From contig NZ_JAINDZ010000007.1 of the NCBI RefSeq assembly GCF_019802345.1, positions 62,001-126,000 of the forward strand: DNA of 64,000 nt, in the 5' to 3' direction. The DNA is from Methylosinus sp. Sm6. GTDB lineage: Bacteria > Pseudomonadota > Alphaproteobacteria > Rhizobiales > Beijerinckiaceae. Below are positions 36,985-45,103 of this stretch, in pieces (within the stretch, counting starts at the first letter, position 1; each line of letters begins with the position of its first letter). The notes beneath the pieces were generated by a model. It had not been told where the DNA came from. It ran no database searches and saw only the letters and a program-made list of their open reading frames with translations. The position numbers and the translations under genes were made by a program.

Positions 36985-37096
36985 GATTGCTCTCGAGCGC
37001 TGCTCTCAATCCGCGTCCAACGGACGTCGCATGTCACGGGGAGACGCGACGCCGATCCGAAACGGACCGATCGCGCCGCGCGGCCAGCGCTCGCTC

Positions 37097-37336
37097 TCAG
37101 GCGGCCTTGGCTTTTTCCAGGAAGGCGACGGCGTCGCCGACCGTGAGAATCGTCTCGGCGGCGTCGTCGGGAATTTCGACGCCGAACTCTTCCTCGAAGG
37201 CCATGACCAGCTCGACCGTGTCGAGCGAGTCGGCTCCGAGATCATCGATGAAATTCGCCTTGTCGACCACCTTGTCGGGCTCGACGCCGAGATGTTCGAC
37301 AACGATCTTCTTTACGCGCTCGGCGACATCGCTCAT
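37097..37336 (-). CDS. acpP: Acyl carrier protein
   Basis: 79 residues. The 4'-phosphopantetheine attachment Ser lies in the strongly conserved [20 protein letters not shown]. The whole protein ([20 protein letters not shown] start, EKAKAA end) matches primary-metabolism ACP. It is a carrier of acyl chains in type II fatty-acid synthesis. Start ATG 37336; the frame extends upstream but the added part has no ACP similarity. The 270 bases between it and fabG probably contain its own promoter, since ACP is needed in large amount. Confidence 0.98.
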   Translation of the reverse strand: MSDVAERVKKIVVEHLGVEPDKVVDKANFIDDLGADSLDTVELVMAFEEEFGVEIPDDAAETILTVGDAVAFLEKAKAA

Positions 37337-37605
37337 CTGTTCTGATCCTCGTTCGATTGTTCTGCTGATACCGATTTCGCAGCGCCGGAACGGCGTTGTC
37401 CCGGCCGCGCTCGATCGTTCAGGGGGCAAACCTCTTCAACCTTCCCGCTGCTCGGCACACGCGACGTCGGCGGAATGTCGCCTCTTTGGAAACGAGCCGG
37501 AGGCTCGCCCGACTCGACGAACGGAGACTCCCCCGGCCAGCGTCGCGTCTGGTAGCATAATTCATTCGCCATGGCGAGGGGGCGCGGCGCCCCTTCGGCG
37601 CAGCT

Positions 37606-38343
37606 TCAGATCATCGCCATTCCGCCGTTTACATGCAGCGTCTGGCCCGTGACATAGGCAGACTCTTCGCTCGCCAGATAGACGACAGCGCCGGCCACGT
37701 CCGCGCCGGTCCCGAGACGGCCGGCCGGCACCGCGCGCAGGATCGCCTCCTTCTGCGGCTCGGTCAGCGCGTCGGTCATCGGCGTGGCGATGAAGCCGGG
37801 CGCGACGCAGTTGACGGTGATGCCGCGCGAGGCGACCTCGGCGGCGAGCGACTTGGTCATGCCGATCATGCCGGCCTTGGAGGCCGCGTAATTTCCCTGC
37901 CCCGGATTGCCGGTCACGCCGACGACCGAGGAGATGCCGATGATTCGGCCGAACCGCTTGCGCATCATGCCGCGCAGCGCCGCACGCGACAGCCTGAAGG
38001 CCGAGGTCAGATTGACGTTGAGCACGGCCTCCCAATCCTCGTCCTTCAGCCGCATGAACAGCATGTCGCGGGTCATGCCGGCGTTGTTGACGAGAATGTC
38101 GAGCCCGCCGAGCGCCTTCTCGGCCGCGGGGACCAGCGCCTCCGTCTGCGCCTTGTCGGCGAGGTCGCAGGGCAGGGCATGGGCCCGCTCGCCCAATTCG
38201 GCGACGAGCGCGTCCAGCGCCTCGTGGCGCGTGCCCGAGAGAGCCACTGCCGCTCCCTGCGCATGCAGCGCACGCGCGATGTCGCTGCCGATGCCGCCGC
38301 TCGCGCCAGTCACGAGAGCCGTCTTGCCGGTCAGATCGAACAT
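37606..38343 (-). CDS. fabG: 3-oxoacyl-ACP reductase
   Basis: 245 residues. An NADPH-dependent short-chain dehydrogenase reducing 3-oxoacyl-ACP. Seen: TALVTGASGGIGSDIARALH, NNAGMTRDMLFMRLKDEDW, catalytic ISSVVGVTGNPGQGNYAASK, GITVNCVAPGFIATPMTDAL, and TGQTLHVNGGMAMI. The position next to acpP and fabF separates it from the PHB-linked paralogue at 19518-20243. Normally fabD lies directly upstream; here an outer-membrane protein gene on the opposite strand intervenes. Confidence 0.96.
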   Translation of the reverse strand: MFDLTGKTALVTGASGGIGSDIARALHAQGAAVALSGTRHEALDALVAELGERAHALPCDLADKAQTEALVPAAEKALGGLDILVNNAGMTRDMLFMRLKDEDWEAVLNVNLTSAFRLSRAALRGMMRKRFGRIIGISSVVGVTGNPGQGNYAASKAGMIGMTKSLAAEVASRGITVNCVAPGFIATPMTDALTEPQKEAILRAVPAGRLGTGADVAGAVVYLASEESAYVTGQTLHVNGGMAMI

Positions 38344-38748
38344 GTCTCCCCCGTCGTTTGCGCGGCTGTATACGGCGCCGGACGCGCGCCGCGCAATCGC
38401 CGCCGCGCCGCCCCTGCGCCGCCCCCTCTGCTCCAGCTTTTTTGATTTGGAGGAAATTCTGATCGATCGAACGATCCCGTTCGATCGGAAAACGATCTAG
38501 GTAGTTGTGCGGAACCTATGTCAGTATATTACGTATATATCACAAGACAAAATCGCCATACTTAAGGGTGCTTCTTTGCAACAGTGATGATATAAAACGC
38601 GGAAACATGTCGCTTTTGAGAGCCGCGCCGTTTACACGGCTGCCTATTTACGAAATCTTTGCTTCGTGGCGGTCCAAATGCTTGTGACGCACGAGCCGAA
38701 CAGCGATTGGCGTGCGCGCGCCATTTTTTTTAAATGAAGGAGCTACCT
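38344..38748. other. A+T-rich divergent promoter region between fabG and the Asn-rich porin gene
   Basis: About 405 bases. From roughly 38500 on the DNA is much richer in A+T than the rest of the window (e.g. GTCAGTATATTACGTATATA). A 9-bp inverted repeat GATCGAACG/CGTTCGATC is at 38465-38486. The porin gene's AAGGAG lies at 38736-38741. The long A+T-rich leader suggests a regulated or highly expressed promoter; no known operator was recognised. Confidence 0.45.
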
Positions 38749-39582
38749 ATGAATATGAAGTTCTCCGCCCTCGCGGTCGCCGCAGCGCTCGTCGCCGGCC
38801 CGGCGGCCGCCGCCGATCTCCCCTCCCGAAAGGAAGCCCCGGTGTTCGTGCCGCCGCCCGTCTTCTCCTGGACCGGTCCCTATATCGGCCTCAATCTCGG
38901 CGGCAGCTGGCTCACCCGCAACAACGACCGGAACAATTGGGGCTGGGGCTGGAACAATTGGAACAACAACAACGGCTCGAACGCTGGCGTCTCCGGCGGC
39001 CTCCAGATCGGCTATAATTATCAGCTGAGCCCGATGTTCGTGGTCGGCCTCGAAACCGATATCCAGGGCACGAGCATCGGCGGCAACAACAATAATAATA
39101 ATTGGTGGGGCTGGGGCGCCGGCTGGTGGAACAACGGCTTCGATCGCGAGCGCGTGCCGTGGTTCGGCACGGTTCGCGGCCGCCTCGGCGTCGCCCTGCT
39201 CGATTCGCGCCTCCTGATCTACGGCACGGGCGGCTTCGGCTATGGCGAGGTGAATCGCTCCACCCTGTTGAACTGGTGGGGCAACAACAACAATGGCCAG
39301 ATCCGCACCGGCTGGACCGCCGGCGGCGGCCTGGAATGGGCCTTCCTGCCGAACTGGTCCGCGAAGATCGAATACCTCTATACGGAGCTCGAAAATAACA
39401 ATAACAACAACGACGCGTGGCTGCTGGCGACGCTGCCGGTCACGCCCGGCGTCGTCGGCGTCGGCGCCTGGGGCGGGAACTGGTGGAACAATCGCCGCCG
39501 CACCCAGATCAACACGGTGCGGGCCGGCGTGAACTATCATTTCAACCTGTTCACGCCCGCTCCGGTCATCGCCAGATACTGA
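38749..39582 (+). CDS. Omp25/31-family outer-membrane protein with Asn/Trp-rich loops
   Basis: 277 residues. Signal peptide MNMKFSALAVAAALVAGPAA, then ADLPSRKEAPVFVPPP, WTGPYIGLNLGGSW and strands ending AGVNYHFN, the Rhizobiales Omp25/31 pattern. The extracellular-loop positions hold runs of Asn and Trp: NNWGWGWNNWNNNNGSN, GGNNNNNNWWGWGAGWWNN, WWGNNNNGQ, LENNNNNND and GGNWWNNRRR. I chose ATG 38749 because AAGGAG lies seven bases upstream; ATG 38734 would put the ribosome binding site inside the gene. It sits between fabG and fabD on the opposite strand, with a shared terminator at its end. Confidence 0.9.
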   Translation: MNMKFSALAVAAALVAGPAAAADLPSRKEAPVFVPPPVFSWTGPYIGLNLGGSWLTRNNDRNNWGWGWNNWNNNNGSNAGVSGGLQIGYNYQLSPMFVVGLETDIQGTSIGGNNNNNNWWGWGAGWWNNGFDRERVPWFGTVRGRLGVALLDSRLLIYGTGGFGYGEVNRSTLLNWWGNNNNGQIRTGWTAGGGLEWAFLPNWSAKIEYLYTELENNNNNNDAWLLATLPVTPGVVGVGAWGGNWWNNRRRTQINTVRAGVNYHFNLFTPAPVIARY

Positions 39583-39604
39583 GGCCCGCCTTCCGTCCGA
39601 ATTA

Positions 39605-39631
39605 GAGCCCGGCCCCTACGGCCGGGCTTTT
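39605..39631. terminator. Bidirectional intrinsic terminator between porin gene and fabD
   Basis: AGCCCGGCC (39605-39613) and GGCCGGGCT (39620-39628) form a perfect 9-bp stem with a short loop followed by TTTTCT on the plus strand. It lies 23 bases after the porin stop codon and just downstream of the fabD stop, so it can end transcription from both sides. Confidence 0.85.
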
Positions 39632-39638
39632 CTCGTGC

Positions 39639-40580
39639 TCAGACGAAGCCGCGATAGGCGTCGAGATCGGCCGGAGCGCCGACGCTGATCCCCGCCGCCT
39701 GCGGCGCGATGCGCTTCAAGAGGCCGGTCAGCACCTTGCCGGCGCCGCATTCCACGAATTTGTCGACGCCCTCTCCCGCCATGAAATCCACGCATTCGCG
39801 CCAGCGCACTGTTCCCGTCACCTGCTCGACGAGCAGGCGGCGAATCTCCTCGGGCTCTCGCGCCGGCGCCGCCGTGACATTGGCGACGACCGGGACGCGC
39901 GGCGCGTCGATCCGCGTCGTCGCCAGCGCCGCGCGCATGGCGTCGGCCGCGGGCTGCATCAGCATGCAATGGAAGGGCGCGGACACGGGCAGCGGAACGG
40001 CGCGCTTCACGCCGCGCCCCTTGGCGATCTCGATCGCGCGCTCCACCGCCGCCTTTGTCCCGGAGACGACGATCTGGCCGCCGCCATTGTCATTGGCGAC
40101 CTGGCACACGGCGCCTCGAGCCGCCTCCGCGGCGATCTCGCGCGCCGCCTCGAGCTCGACGCCCAGCAGCGCGGCCATGGCTCCCTCTCCCACCGGGACC
40201 GCGGCCTGCATGGCCTTTCCGCGCAGGCGCAGCAGCCGCGCCGTATCGGCGATCGAAAGGGCGCCGGCGGCGGCGAGCGCCGAATATTCGCCGAGCGAAT
40301 GGCCGGCGACGAAAGCCGCGTCGCAAGAAAGATCGAGGCCCGCCTGCGCCTCCAGCACGCGGATCGCGGCGAGGGAGACCGCCATCAGCGCCGGCTGAGC
40401 ATTGGCGGTCAGAGTGAGCTCGGCCTCCGGGCCCTCGAACATCAAGGTCGAGAGCGGCGCGCCGAGCGCGTCGTCGACCTCGGCGAAGACGGCTCGCGCC
40501 TCGGCGAACGCCTCGCCCAGCGCCTTGCCCATGCCGACCGCCTGCGACCCCTGACCCGGAAAAAGAAAAGCCCTCGCCAT
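39639..40580 (-). CDS. fabD: Malonyl-CoA:ACP transacylase
   Basis: 313 residues. Loads malonyl groups onto ACP. Seen: FLFPGQGSQAVGMGKAL, nucleophile Ser in FVAGHSLGEYSALAAAG, LLRLRGKAMQAA, VPLPVSAPFHCMLMQPAAD with the active His, and VECGAGKVLTGLLKRI. ATG 40580 is the natural start; the open frame extends upstream through a hairpin repeat. It should be part of the fabD-fabG-acpP-fabF order but is displaced by an inserted gene. Confidence 0.97.
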   Translation of the reverse strand: MARAFLFPGQGSQAVGMGKALGEAFAEARAVFAEVDDALGAPLSTLMFEGPEAELTLTANAQPALMAVSLAAIRVLEAQAGLDLSCDAAFVAGHSLGEYSALAAAGALSIADTARLLRLRGKAMQAAVPVGEGAMAALLGVELEAAREIAAEAARGAVCQVANDNGGGQIVVSGTKAAVERAIEIAKGRGVKRAVPLPVSAPFHCMLMQPAADAMRAALATTRIDAPRVPVVANVTAAPAREPEEIRRLLVEQVTGTVRWRECVDFMAGEGVDKFVECGAGKVLTGLLKRIAPQAAGISVGAPADLDAYRGFV

Positions 40581-40706
40581 GCGCTGCTCGCCTCGTTTCA
40601 TTGCCCTCGACAGGCGCGCCGAGTGGCCCATGGGCGGCGAGCTGTCAAGTCGGCGAGAGCGAGCTCGAGGCGAGCGGGCCGGGGAGCGCGCCTCTAGCGG
40701 TTCGAA

Positions 40707-40740
40707 AGCGCCATCCGATCCAATCGGATCGGATGGCGCT
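40707..40740. repeat. Perfect 15-bp inverted repeat at the end of the transglutaminase-like gene
   Basis: AGCGCCATCCGATCC (40707-40721) and GGATCGGATGGCGCT (40726-40740) with a four-base loop AATC, flanked by CTCTAG-like sequence on both sides. It touches the TAG stop of the transglutaminase-like gene at 40741-40743 and lies upstream of fabD. It is a common Rhizobiales intergenic palindrome; there is no T-run, so termination is only possible. Confidence 0.8.
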
Positions 40741-41562
40741 CTAGGACTGGCTCTGGAACTGGCTCTGGCCGCGCGCCACGGACACGCGCACCTGCGTCGT
40801 CTCCTTGCCGCCGCCGGCGCGCGCGGCGCGGATCGGCGCCGCGCCGAGATGGTCGAGCGCCACGGCGGCGCGCACATAGCTCTCGTCGGGCGAGGCGCCT
40901 TCCGCCGCGTCGAATCCGACCCAGCCGAGCCCTTCCACCAGGCTCTCCGCCCAAGCGTGCTCGGCGGCGCGCGCGTCGGCGCGCAGCACATAGCCGGAGA
41001 CGAAGCGCGACGGAATGTCGAGCGCGCGCGAGCAGGCGATGAAGACATGCGTCAGATCGGCGGCGCCGCCATTGCGGCGCGCCAGCGCGTCGGCGGCGGC
41101 GCCCTTCGGCTCGCACACATGCGGATCGAACAGCAGCGTTTCATGCAGAGCGCCGAGCAGCGCATGCAGCTTCGACAGATTGTCCGCGGCTCGTTGCGTC
41201 GTCTCGCACGCGAAGGCGCGCAGCGCGGCGACGCTTTCGGTCTGCGGGGTCTCACGCAGATAGAGCTGCGGCGGAAAGCGCTCGACCGCGCCGCGCACCA
41301 CGCCGGCCGTGTCGAAGGTCTCGACCTCGCCCTCGACGAGAATGGTCAGCGCATCGAGCGGCCCCTCGACGCCGAGACTATGCGCGATATTGCCGAAAGC
41401 GTCCTCGCAGGCGCGCAGGCGGCAATCGTGATCGACGTCGATGCGCCAGCCGAGCACGCGCTGCCCGTCATAGTTGCGGGGCGTGAGCGCGAGCTTCTGG
41501 ATCGCCGTCTTCACGGGCTCGGCATAGCGAAAGATCGTCTCTCGCCTTATTCGGATCAGCAT
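40741..41562 (-). CDS. Transglutaminase-fold protein lacking the catalytic cysteine
   Basis: 273 residues. N-terminal bacterial transglutaminase-like domain (IRIRRETIFRYAEPVKTAIQ; LRETPQT) followed by the core: ARRNGGAADLTHVFIACSRA, LDIPSRFVSGYVLRAD, AEHAWAESLVEGLGWVGFDA. Active relatives read RxGVCxDFAH at the first motif, with Cys as nucleophile; here the residues are GGAAD, so Cys is replaced by Ala, while His (EHAWAE) and Asp (GFDA) remain. It is the last gene of an operon with alpha-E and ATP-grasp proteins; this trio is known from comparative genomics as a predicted peptide-forming or protein-modifying system. A non-hydrolytic, binding role is possible. Confidence 0.88.
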   Translation of the reverse strand: MLIRIRRETIFRYAEPVKTAIQKLALTPRNYDGQRVLGWRIDVDHDCRLRACEDAFGNIAHSLGVEGPLDALTILVEGEVETFDTAGVVRGAVERFPPQLYLRETPQTESVAALRAFACETTQRAADNLSKLHALLGALHETLLFDPHVCEPKGAAADALARRNGGAADLTHVFIACSRALDIPSRFVSGYVLRADARAAEHAWAESLVEGLGWVGFDAAEGASPDESYVRAAVALDHLGAAPIRAARAGGGKETTQVRVSVARGQSQFQSQS

Positions 41563-41598
41563 GTCTCCGCCGGGTCGATTCTGTTGGAATTCGGCATC

Positions 41599-42543
41599 TT
41601 AAAAGAGATATTGCTCCGACACCAGCGCCCCGAGCCGGTGGTTGTCGGCGATGAAGGTCTGGATGAATTCGTGCAGGCCCTTGTGGAAGACGCTCTCGAT
41701 CGTGGCGTTCTCGAGCTGCCCCAGCACCGCGCGGCCGTGGCGCTGCGCGGGGCCGTGGCGGCCGTGCGACTTGCCCAGCCGATCGAGATTTTGCACGACG
41801 CTCTCATAGCAGGCGATCAGCGAGCGCGGCATCTCCGGCCGCAGGATCAACAGATCGGCGACGAGCCAGGGCTTCAAGCTGTCGCGATAGACCCAATGAT
41901 AGGCCGTATGCGCCGACACCGCGCGCAGAATGGCCGTCCATTGGAAATAATCGAGCGAGCCGCCGACCGCCTCGGAATCCGGCAGCAGAACGTGATATTT
42001 CACGTCGAGCAGGCGCGCGGTGTTGTCGGCGCGCTCGATGTAGAGGCCGACGCGCGAGAACCAATAGGCGTCGTTGCGCAGCATGGTGCGATGCGCGCCG
42101 CCGTCATAGGCGGCCGACACCTGCTTCACCACATCGAGGAAGCGCGTCAGATCCTCGCTCGAGCGTCCGCCGCGCTGGCCGAAGGCCTTGAGCTCGAGAT
42201 AAGCGCCGTTGATCGCCTCCCACATTTCGACGGTGAGCGCTGTGCGCACCGCGCGGGCGTTGGCGCGGGCGAGCTCGATGCAATTGCGGATCGAGCTCGG
42301 ATTATCGGGCGAGAAGGCCAGGAAGTCGGTGACATTGGCCTCGTCGACCGGAAGGCCGGCGGCGTGAAAGGCGGGCGCGGCGCCCGAGGAGAGCAGCGCG
42401 CTCTCCCATTCCGTCTCCGCGCCGCCATAAGCTTTGGGCAGCGTCGCGAGCCGGCGCGTCGCCTGCAGAATGCGCGCGAGGAAATCGGCGCGCTCCATGT
42501 AACGAGCCAGCCAGTAGAGATTATCGGCGGTGCGTGAGAGCAT
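41599..42543 (-). CDS. Alpha-E domain protein
   Basis: 314 residues, largely helical. Characteristic start MLSRTADNLYWLARYMERAD, then WESALLSSGAAPAF, RNCIELARANARAVR, the central SRVGLYIERADNTARLLDVKYHVLLP, and WTAILRAVSAHTAYHWVYRD. Alpha-E proteins are nearly always encoded with circularly permuted ATP-grasp and transglutaminase genes, as here. No biochemical function is established. ATG 42543 is used rather than an upstream ATG because family members start at MLSR. Confidence 0.92.
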   Translation of the reverse strand: MLSRTADNLYWLARYMERADFLARILQATRRLATLPKAYGGAETEWESALLSSGAAPAFHAAGLPVDEANVTDFLAFSPDNPSSIRNCIELARANARAVRTALTVEMWEAINGAYLELKAFGQRGGRSSEDLTRFLDVVKQVSAAYDGGAHRTMLRNDAYWFSRVGLYIERADNTARLLDVKYHVLLPDSEAVGGSLDYFQWTAILRAVSAHTAYHWVYRDSLKPWLVADLLILRPEMPRSLIACYESVVQNLDRLGKSHGRHGPAQRHGRAVLGQLENATIESVFHKGLHEFIQTFIADNHRLGALVSEQYLF

Positions 42544-42588
42544 GAGGTCCCGTCGTGTGTCGGCGCGCAAGTCGTCGTCGAAAGATCG

Positions 42589-44031
42589 TCACGCCCGCGC
42601 CGGCGCGTCGTCGATGATCCAGGTGTCCTTGGTTCCGCCGCCCTGGCTCGAATTCACCACCAGAGAATTCTCCGTCATGGCGACGCGCGTCAAGCCGCCC
42701 GGCACCACGCTCGCGCCATTCGGGCCATAGAGCACGAAAGGCCGCAGATCGACATGGCGGGGCGCGACGCCCCGCTCGACCGACACCGGGCAGGTGGAGA
42801 GGGCGAGAGTCGGCTGGGCGATGAAGTTCGTCGGATTGGCGGCGAGCTTGACGGCAAAATCGGCGATCTGCGCGCGCGTCGCATGCGGGCCGACCAGCAT
42901 GCCATAGCCGCCCGAGCCATTGACCTCCTTCACCACCAGCTCGTCGAGATGCTCCAGCACATAGGCGAGGGCCTCCGGCTCGCGGCAGCGCCAGGTCGGC
43001 ACATTCTTCAAGAGCGGCTCCTCGCCGAGATAGAAGCGGATCACTTCCGGCATGTAGGTGTAGATCGCCTTGTCGTCGGCGACGCCGGTGCCGACTGCAT
43101 TGGCGAGCGTCACATTGCCCGCATGATAGGCGCCCATCAGGCCGGCGACGCCCAGGGCCGAGTCGGGGCGGAAGGCGAGCGGATCGAGAAAATCATCGTC
43201 GATGCGGCGATAGATCACGTCGACTCGGCGCGGCCCCTCGGTCGTGCGCATGAAGACGACGTCGTCCTTGACGAAGAGATCGCGCCCTTCGACCAGCTCG
43301 ACGCCGAGCTTGTCGGCGAGGAAGGAGTGCTCGTAGAAAGCTGAATTATATTGGCCGGGCGTCAGCAGCACGCTGACCGGATCGGCGCCGGCGCTGCGCG
43401 GGGCGGCCGAGCGCAATGTCGCGAGCAGCTGATCCGGATAATTCTCGATCGGCGCGACGCGATGCAGAGCGAAGAGATCCGGCAGCAGCCGCATCAGCAC
43501 TTCGCGATTCTCGAGCATATAGGAGACGCCGGAGGGCGTGCGGGCGTTGTCCTCCAGCACATAGAAGCCGTCGTCGTCGGTGCGGATGATGTCGATGCCG
43601 GCGATATGCACGAAAATATCATGCGGAACCCGGCGTCCCGCCATCTCCGGCCGGAACGCCGGATTGCGATACACGAGCTCCGACGGGACGACGCCCGCGC
43701 GCAGGATTTCGCCCGGCCCATAGAGATCGCCGAGGAAGAGGTTCAGCGCCTTCACCCGCTGCACCAGCCCCTTTTCCAGCTGCGCCCATTCGGCGCGGGC
43801 GATGATGCGCGGCAGAATGTCGAAGGGGATCAGCCGTTCGGTCGCCTCCTGCGAGCCATAGACGGCGAAGGTGATGCCGATGCGGCGGAACAGAAGCTCG
43901 GCCTGCGCGCGCCGCGAGGCGAGAAATTCGGGCTCGACCGATGACAGCCATTTCGAAAGCTTTTCGTAAGGGAGGCGGGTCACGCCGTCGACTCCGCCCA
44001 TTTCGTCGAATTGTGCCGCCTTCGAAAGCAC
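42589..44031 (-). CDS. Circularly permuted ATP-grasp protein
   Basis: 480 residues. Seen: FDEMGGVDGVTRLPYEKLSK, FAVYGSQEATERLIPFDILP, GIDIIRTDDDGFYVLEDNAR, PSGVSYMLENREVL, LANAVGTGVADDKAIYTYMP, ELVVKEVNGSGGYGMLVGPH and RHVDLRPFVLYGPNGASVVP. The D-x-x-x-L-E-D-N-x-R and KxxxGxGGxGM motifs are the ATP and metal sites of CP-ATP-grasp enzymes, predicted amide-bond ligases. I chose GTG 44031 because GAGGAG lies eight bases upstream; an in-frame upstream ATG (44091) has no such site. First gene of the three-gene operon. Confidence 0.92.
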   Translation of the reverse strand: MLSKAAQFDEMGGVDGVTRLPYEKLSKWLSSVEPEFLASRRAQAELLFRRIGITFAVYGSQEATERLIPFDILPRIIARAEWAQLEKGLVQRVKALNLFLGDLYGPGEILRAGVVPSELVYRNPAFRPEMAGRRVPHDIFVHIAGIDIIRTDDDGFYVLEDNARTPSGVSYMLENREVLMRLLPDLFALHRVAPIENYPDQLLATLRSAAPRSAGADPVSVLLTPGQYNSAFYEHSFLADKLGVELVEGRDLFVKDDVVFMRTTEGPRRVDVIYRRIDDDFLDPLAFRPDSALGVAGLMGAYHAGNVTLANAVGTGVADDKAIYTYMPEVIRFYLGEEPLLKNVPTWRCREPEALAYVLEHLDELVVKEVNGSGGYGMLVGPHATRAQIADFAVKLAANPTNFIAQPTLALSTCPVSVERGVAPRHVDLRPFVLYGPNGASVVPGGLTRVAMTENSLVVNSSQGGGTKDTWIIDDAPARA

Positions 44032-44335
44032 GTGTCGCTCTCCTCGAGGGGTTTCAGCACGGGCGGCCGTTCGCGCGCGCGGCGCGCCCATGAGCCCTGC
44101 GTGGCAAGAAGCAAGCCAGCCGGCTGACGATGGGAAATGGTCGAGTCCTCGGCTCGCGCGCCATTCTACTCCGATCGCGCTCGCAGCGCCAATCGGAGGC
44201 GTCGCGCGCCAGTGATTCCAAATGGCTGGGCCTGGGTCGCGTTTTTGGGCTTTCGTGAGCTCGGCTTTTTGATGAGCGTTCGGCGCGAGGGCGATTTAGA
44301 ATTGCTGATCTTCGTGGGAAACCATCGTCCCCGCC
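44032..44335. other. Intergenic region upstream of the ATP-grasp operon
   Basis: About 300 bases between the 5' end of the ATP-grasp gene and the 3' end of pgeF. The ribosome binding site GAGGAG of the ATP-grasp gene is at about 44040-44046. No repeat, RNA gene or clear terminator for pgeF was seen. Confidence 0.4.
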
Positions 44336-45103
44336 TCAAGCGAGCGCGATCGCCGAGACGAGCCGGCCATAATCCGGCTCGACGCGATGCACGCTGCGGC
44401 GATAGCTGAAGCAGCGCGTCTCATTGGCGTAAGTATCGATGCGCAAATCCACGAAGGACGCGACCTCCGCCCGCGTCACGCGCGTTGCGATGAAGCCGGG
44501 CAGATCGAACAGGCAATGACCTTCGCGCGTCGACGGCGCGAAAAAGCCCGCATGGGCGGGGTCCTCGGCGCGGAATCGCTCGACGAACTCCGGTCCGACC
44601 TCATAGCTCTCGCGCGCGATCGCCGGCCCGAGCGCGACATGAATATCGGCGCGCCGCGCGCCGCGCCGCTCCATGGCGGCGAGCGTCGCCTCGATCATGC
44701 CGAAGATGGCGCCCTTCCAGCCCGCATGGCAGGCGCCGATCACCCCGGCGCGCGCATCGACGAAGAGCAGCATGCCGCAATCGGCGCCGGTCACGCCGAG
44801 CGCGAGGCCGACGACATCGGTGACGAGCCCGTCGCAGCGCGGCCGCGCCTCGTCCTGCCAAGGCTCGGCGACATAGAGCGCCTCGTTCGAATGGATCTGA
44901 TAGGGCACCAGCAGGCGCTCCGCCGCGACGCCGAGGCGACGCGCCATGCGGGCGCGGTTCTCGCCGACGCGGACCGGATCGTCGCGCGAGCCGACCCCGC
45001 CGTTCAGCGAAGCGTAAACGCCGTCCGACACGCCGCCGGCGCGCGTGAAAAAGGCATGGGCGACGCCCGGCAGAGCGAGATTTTCGGCGGTCAGCTCGTT
45101 CAT
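44336..45103 (-). CDS. pgeF: Peptidoglycan editing factor / laccase-domain protein (YfiH family)
   Basis: 255 residues. Seen: N-terminal LPGVAHAFFTRAGGVSDGVY, GSRDDPVRVGENRARMA, the metal/active-site residues in GVTGADCGMLLFVD and GACHAGWKGAIFGMIEATL, and the end FSYRRSVHRVEPDYGRLVSAI. PgeF is reported to remove mis-incorporated L-Ser from muropeptides, and the family is also described as adenosine-cleaving. Its ATG overlaps the stop of midA by four bases; lgt-midA-pgeF is a conserved alphaproteobacterial operon. Confidence 0.93.
   Translation of the reverse strand: MNELTAENLALPGVAHAFFTRAGGVSDGVYASLNGGVGSRDDPVRVGENRARMARRLGVAAERLLVPYQIHSNEALYVAEPWQDEARPRCDGLVTDVVGLALGVTGADCGMLLFVDARAGVIGACHAGWKGAIFGMIEATLAAMERRGARRADIHVALGPAIARESYEVGPEFVERFRAEDPAHAGFFAPSTREGHCLFDLPGFIATRVTRAEVASFVDLRIDTYANETRCFSYRRSVHRVEPDYGRLVSAIALA

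Noticed and set aside
37333-37572. 79-codon minus-strand frame upstream of acpP
   Set aside because: It lies in the acpP promoter/leader region and has neither a ribosome binding site nor conserved-looking sequence.
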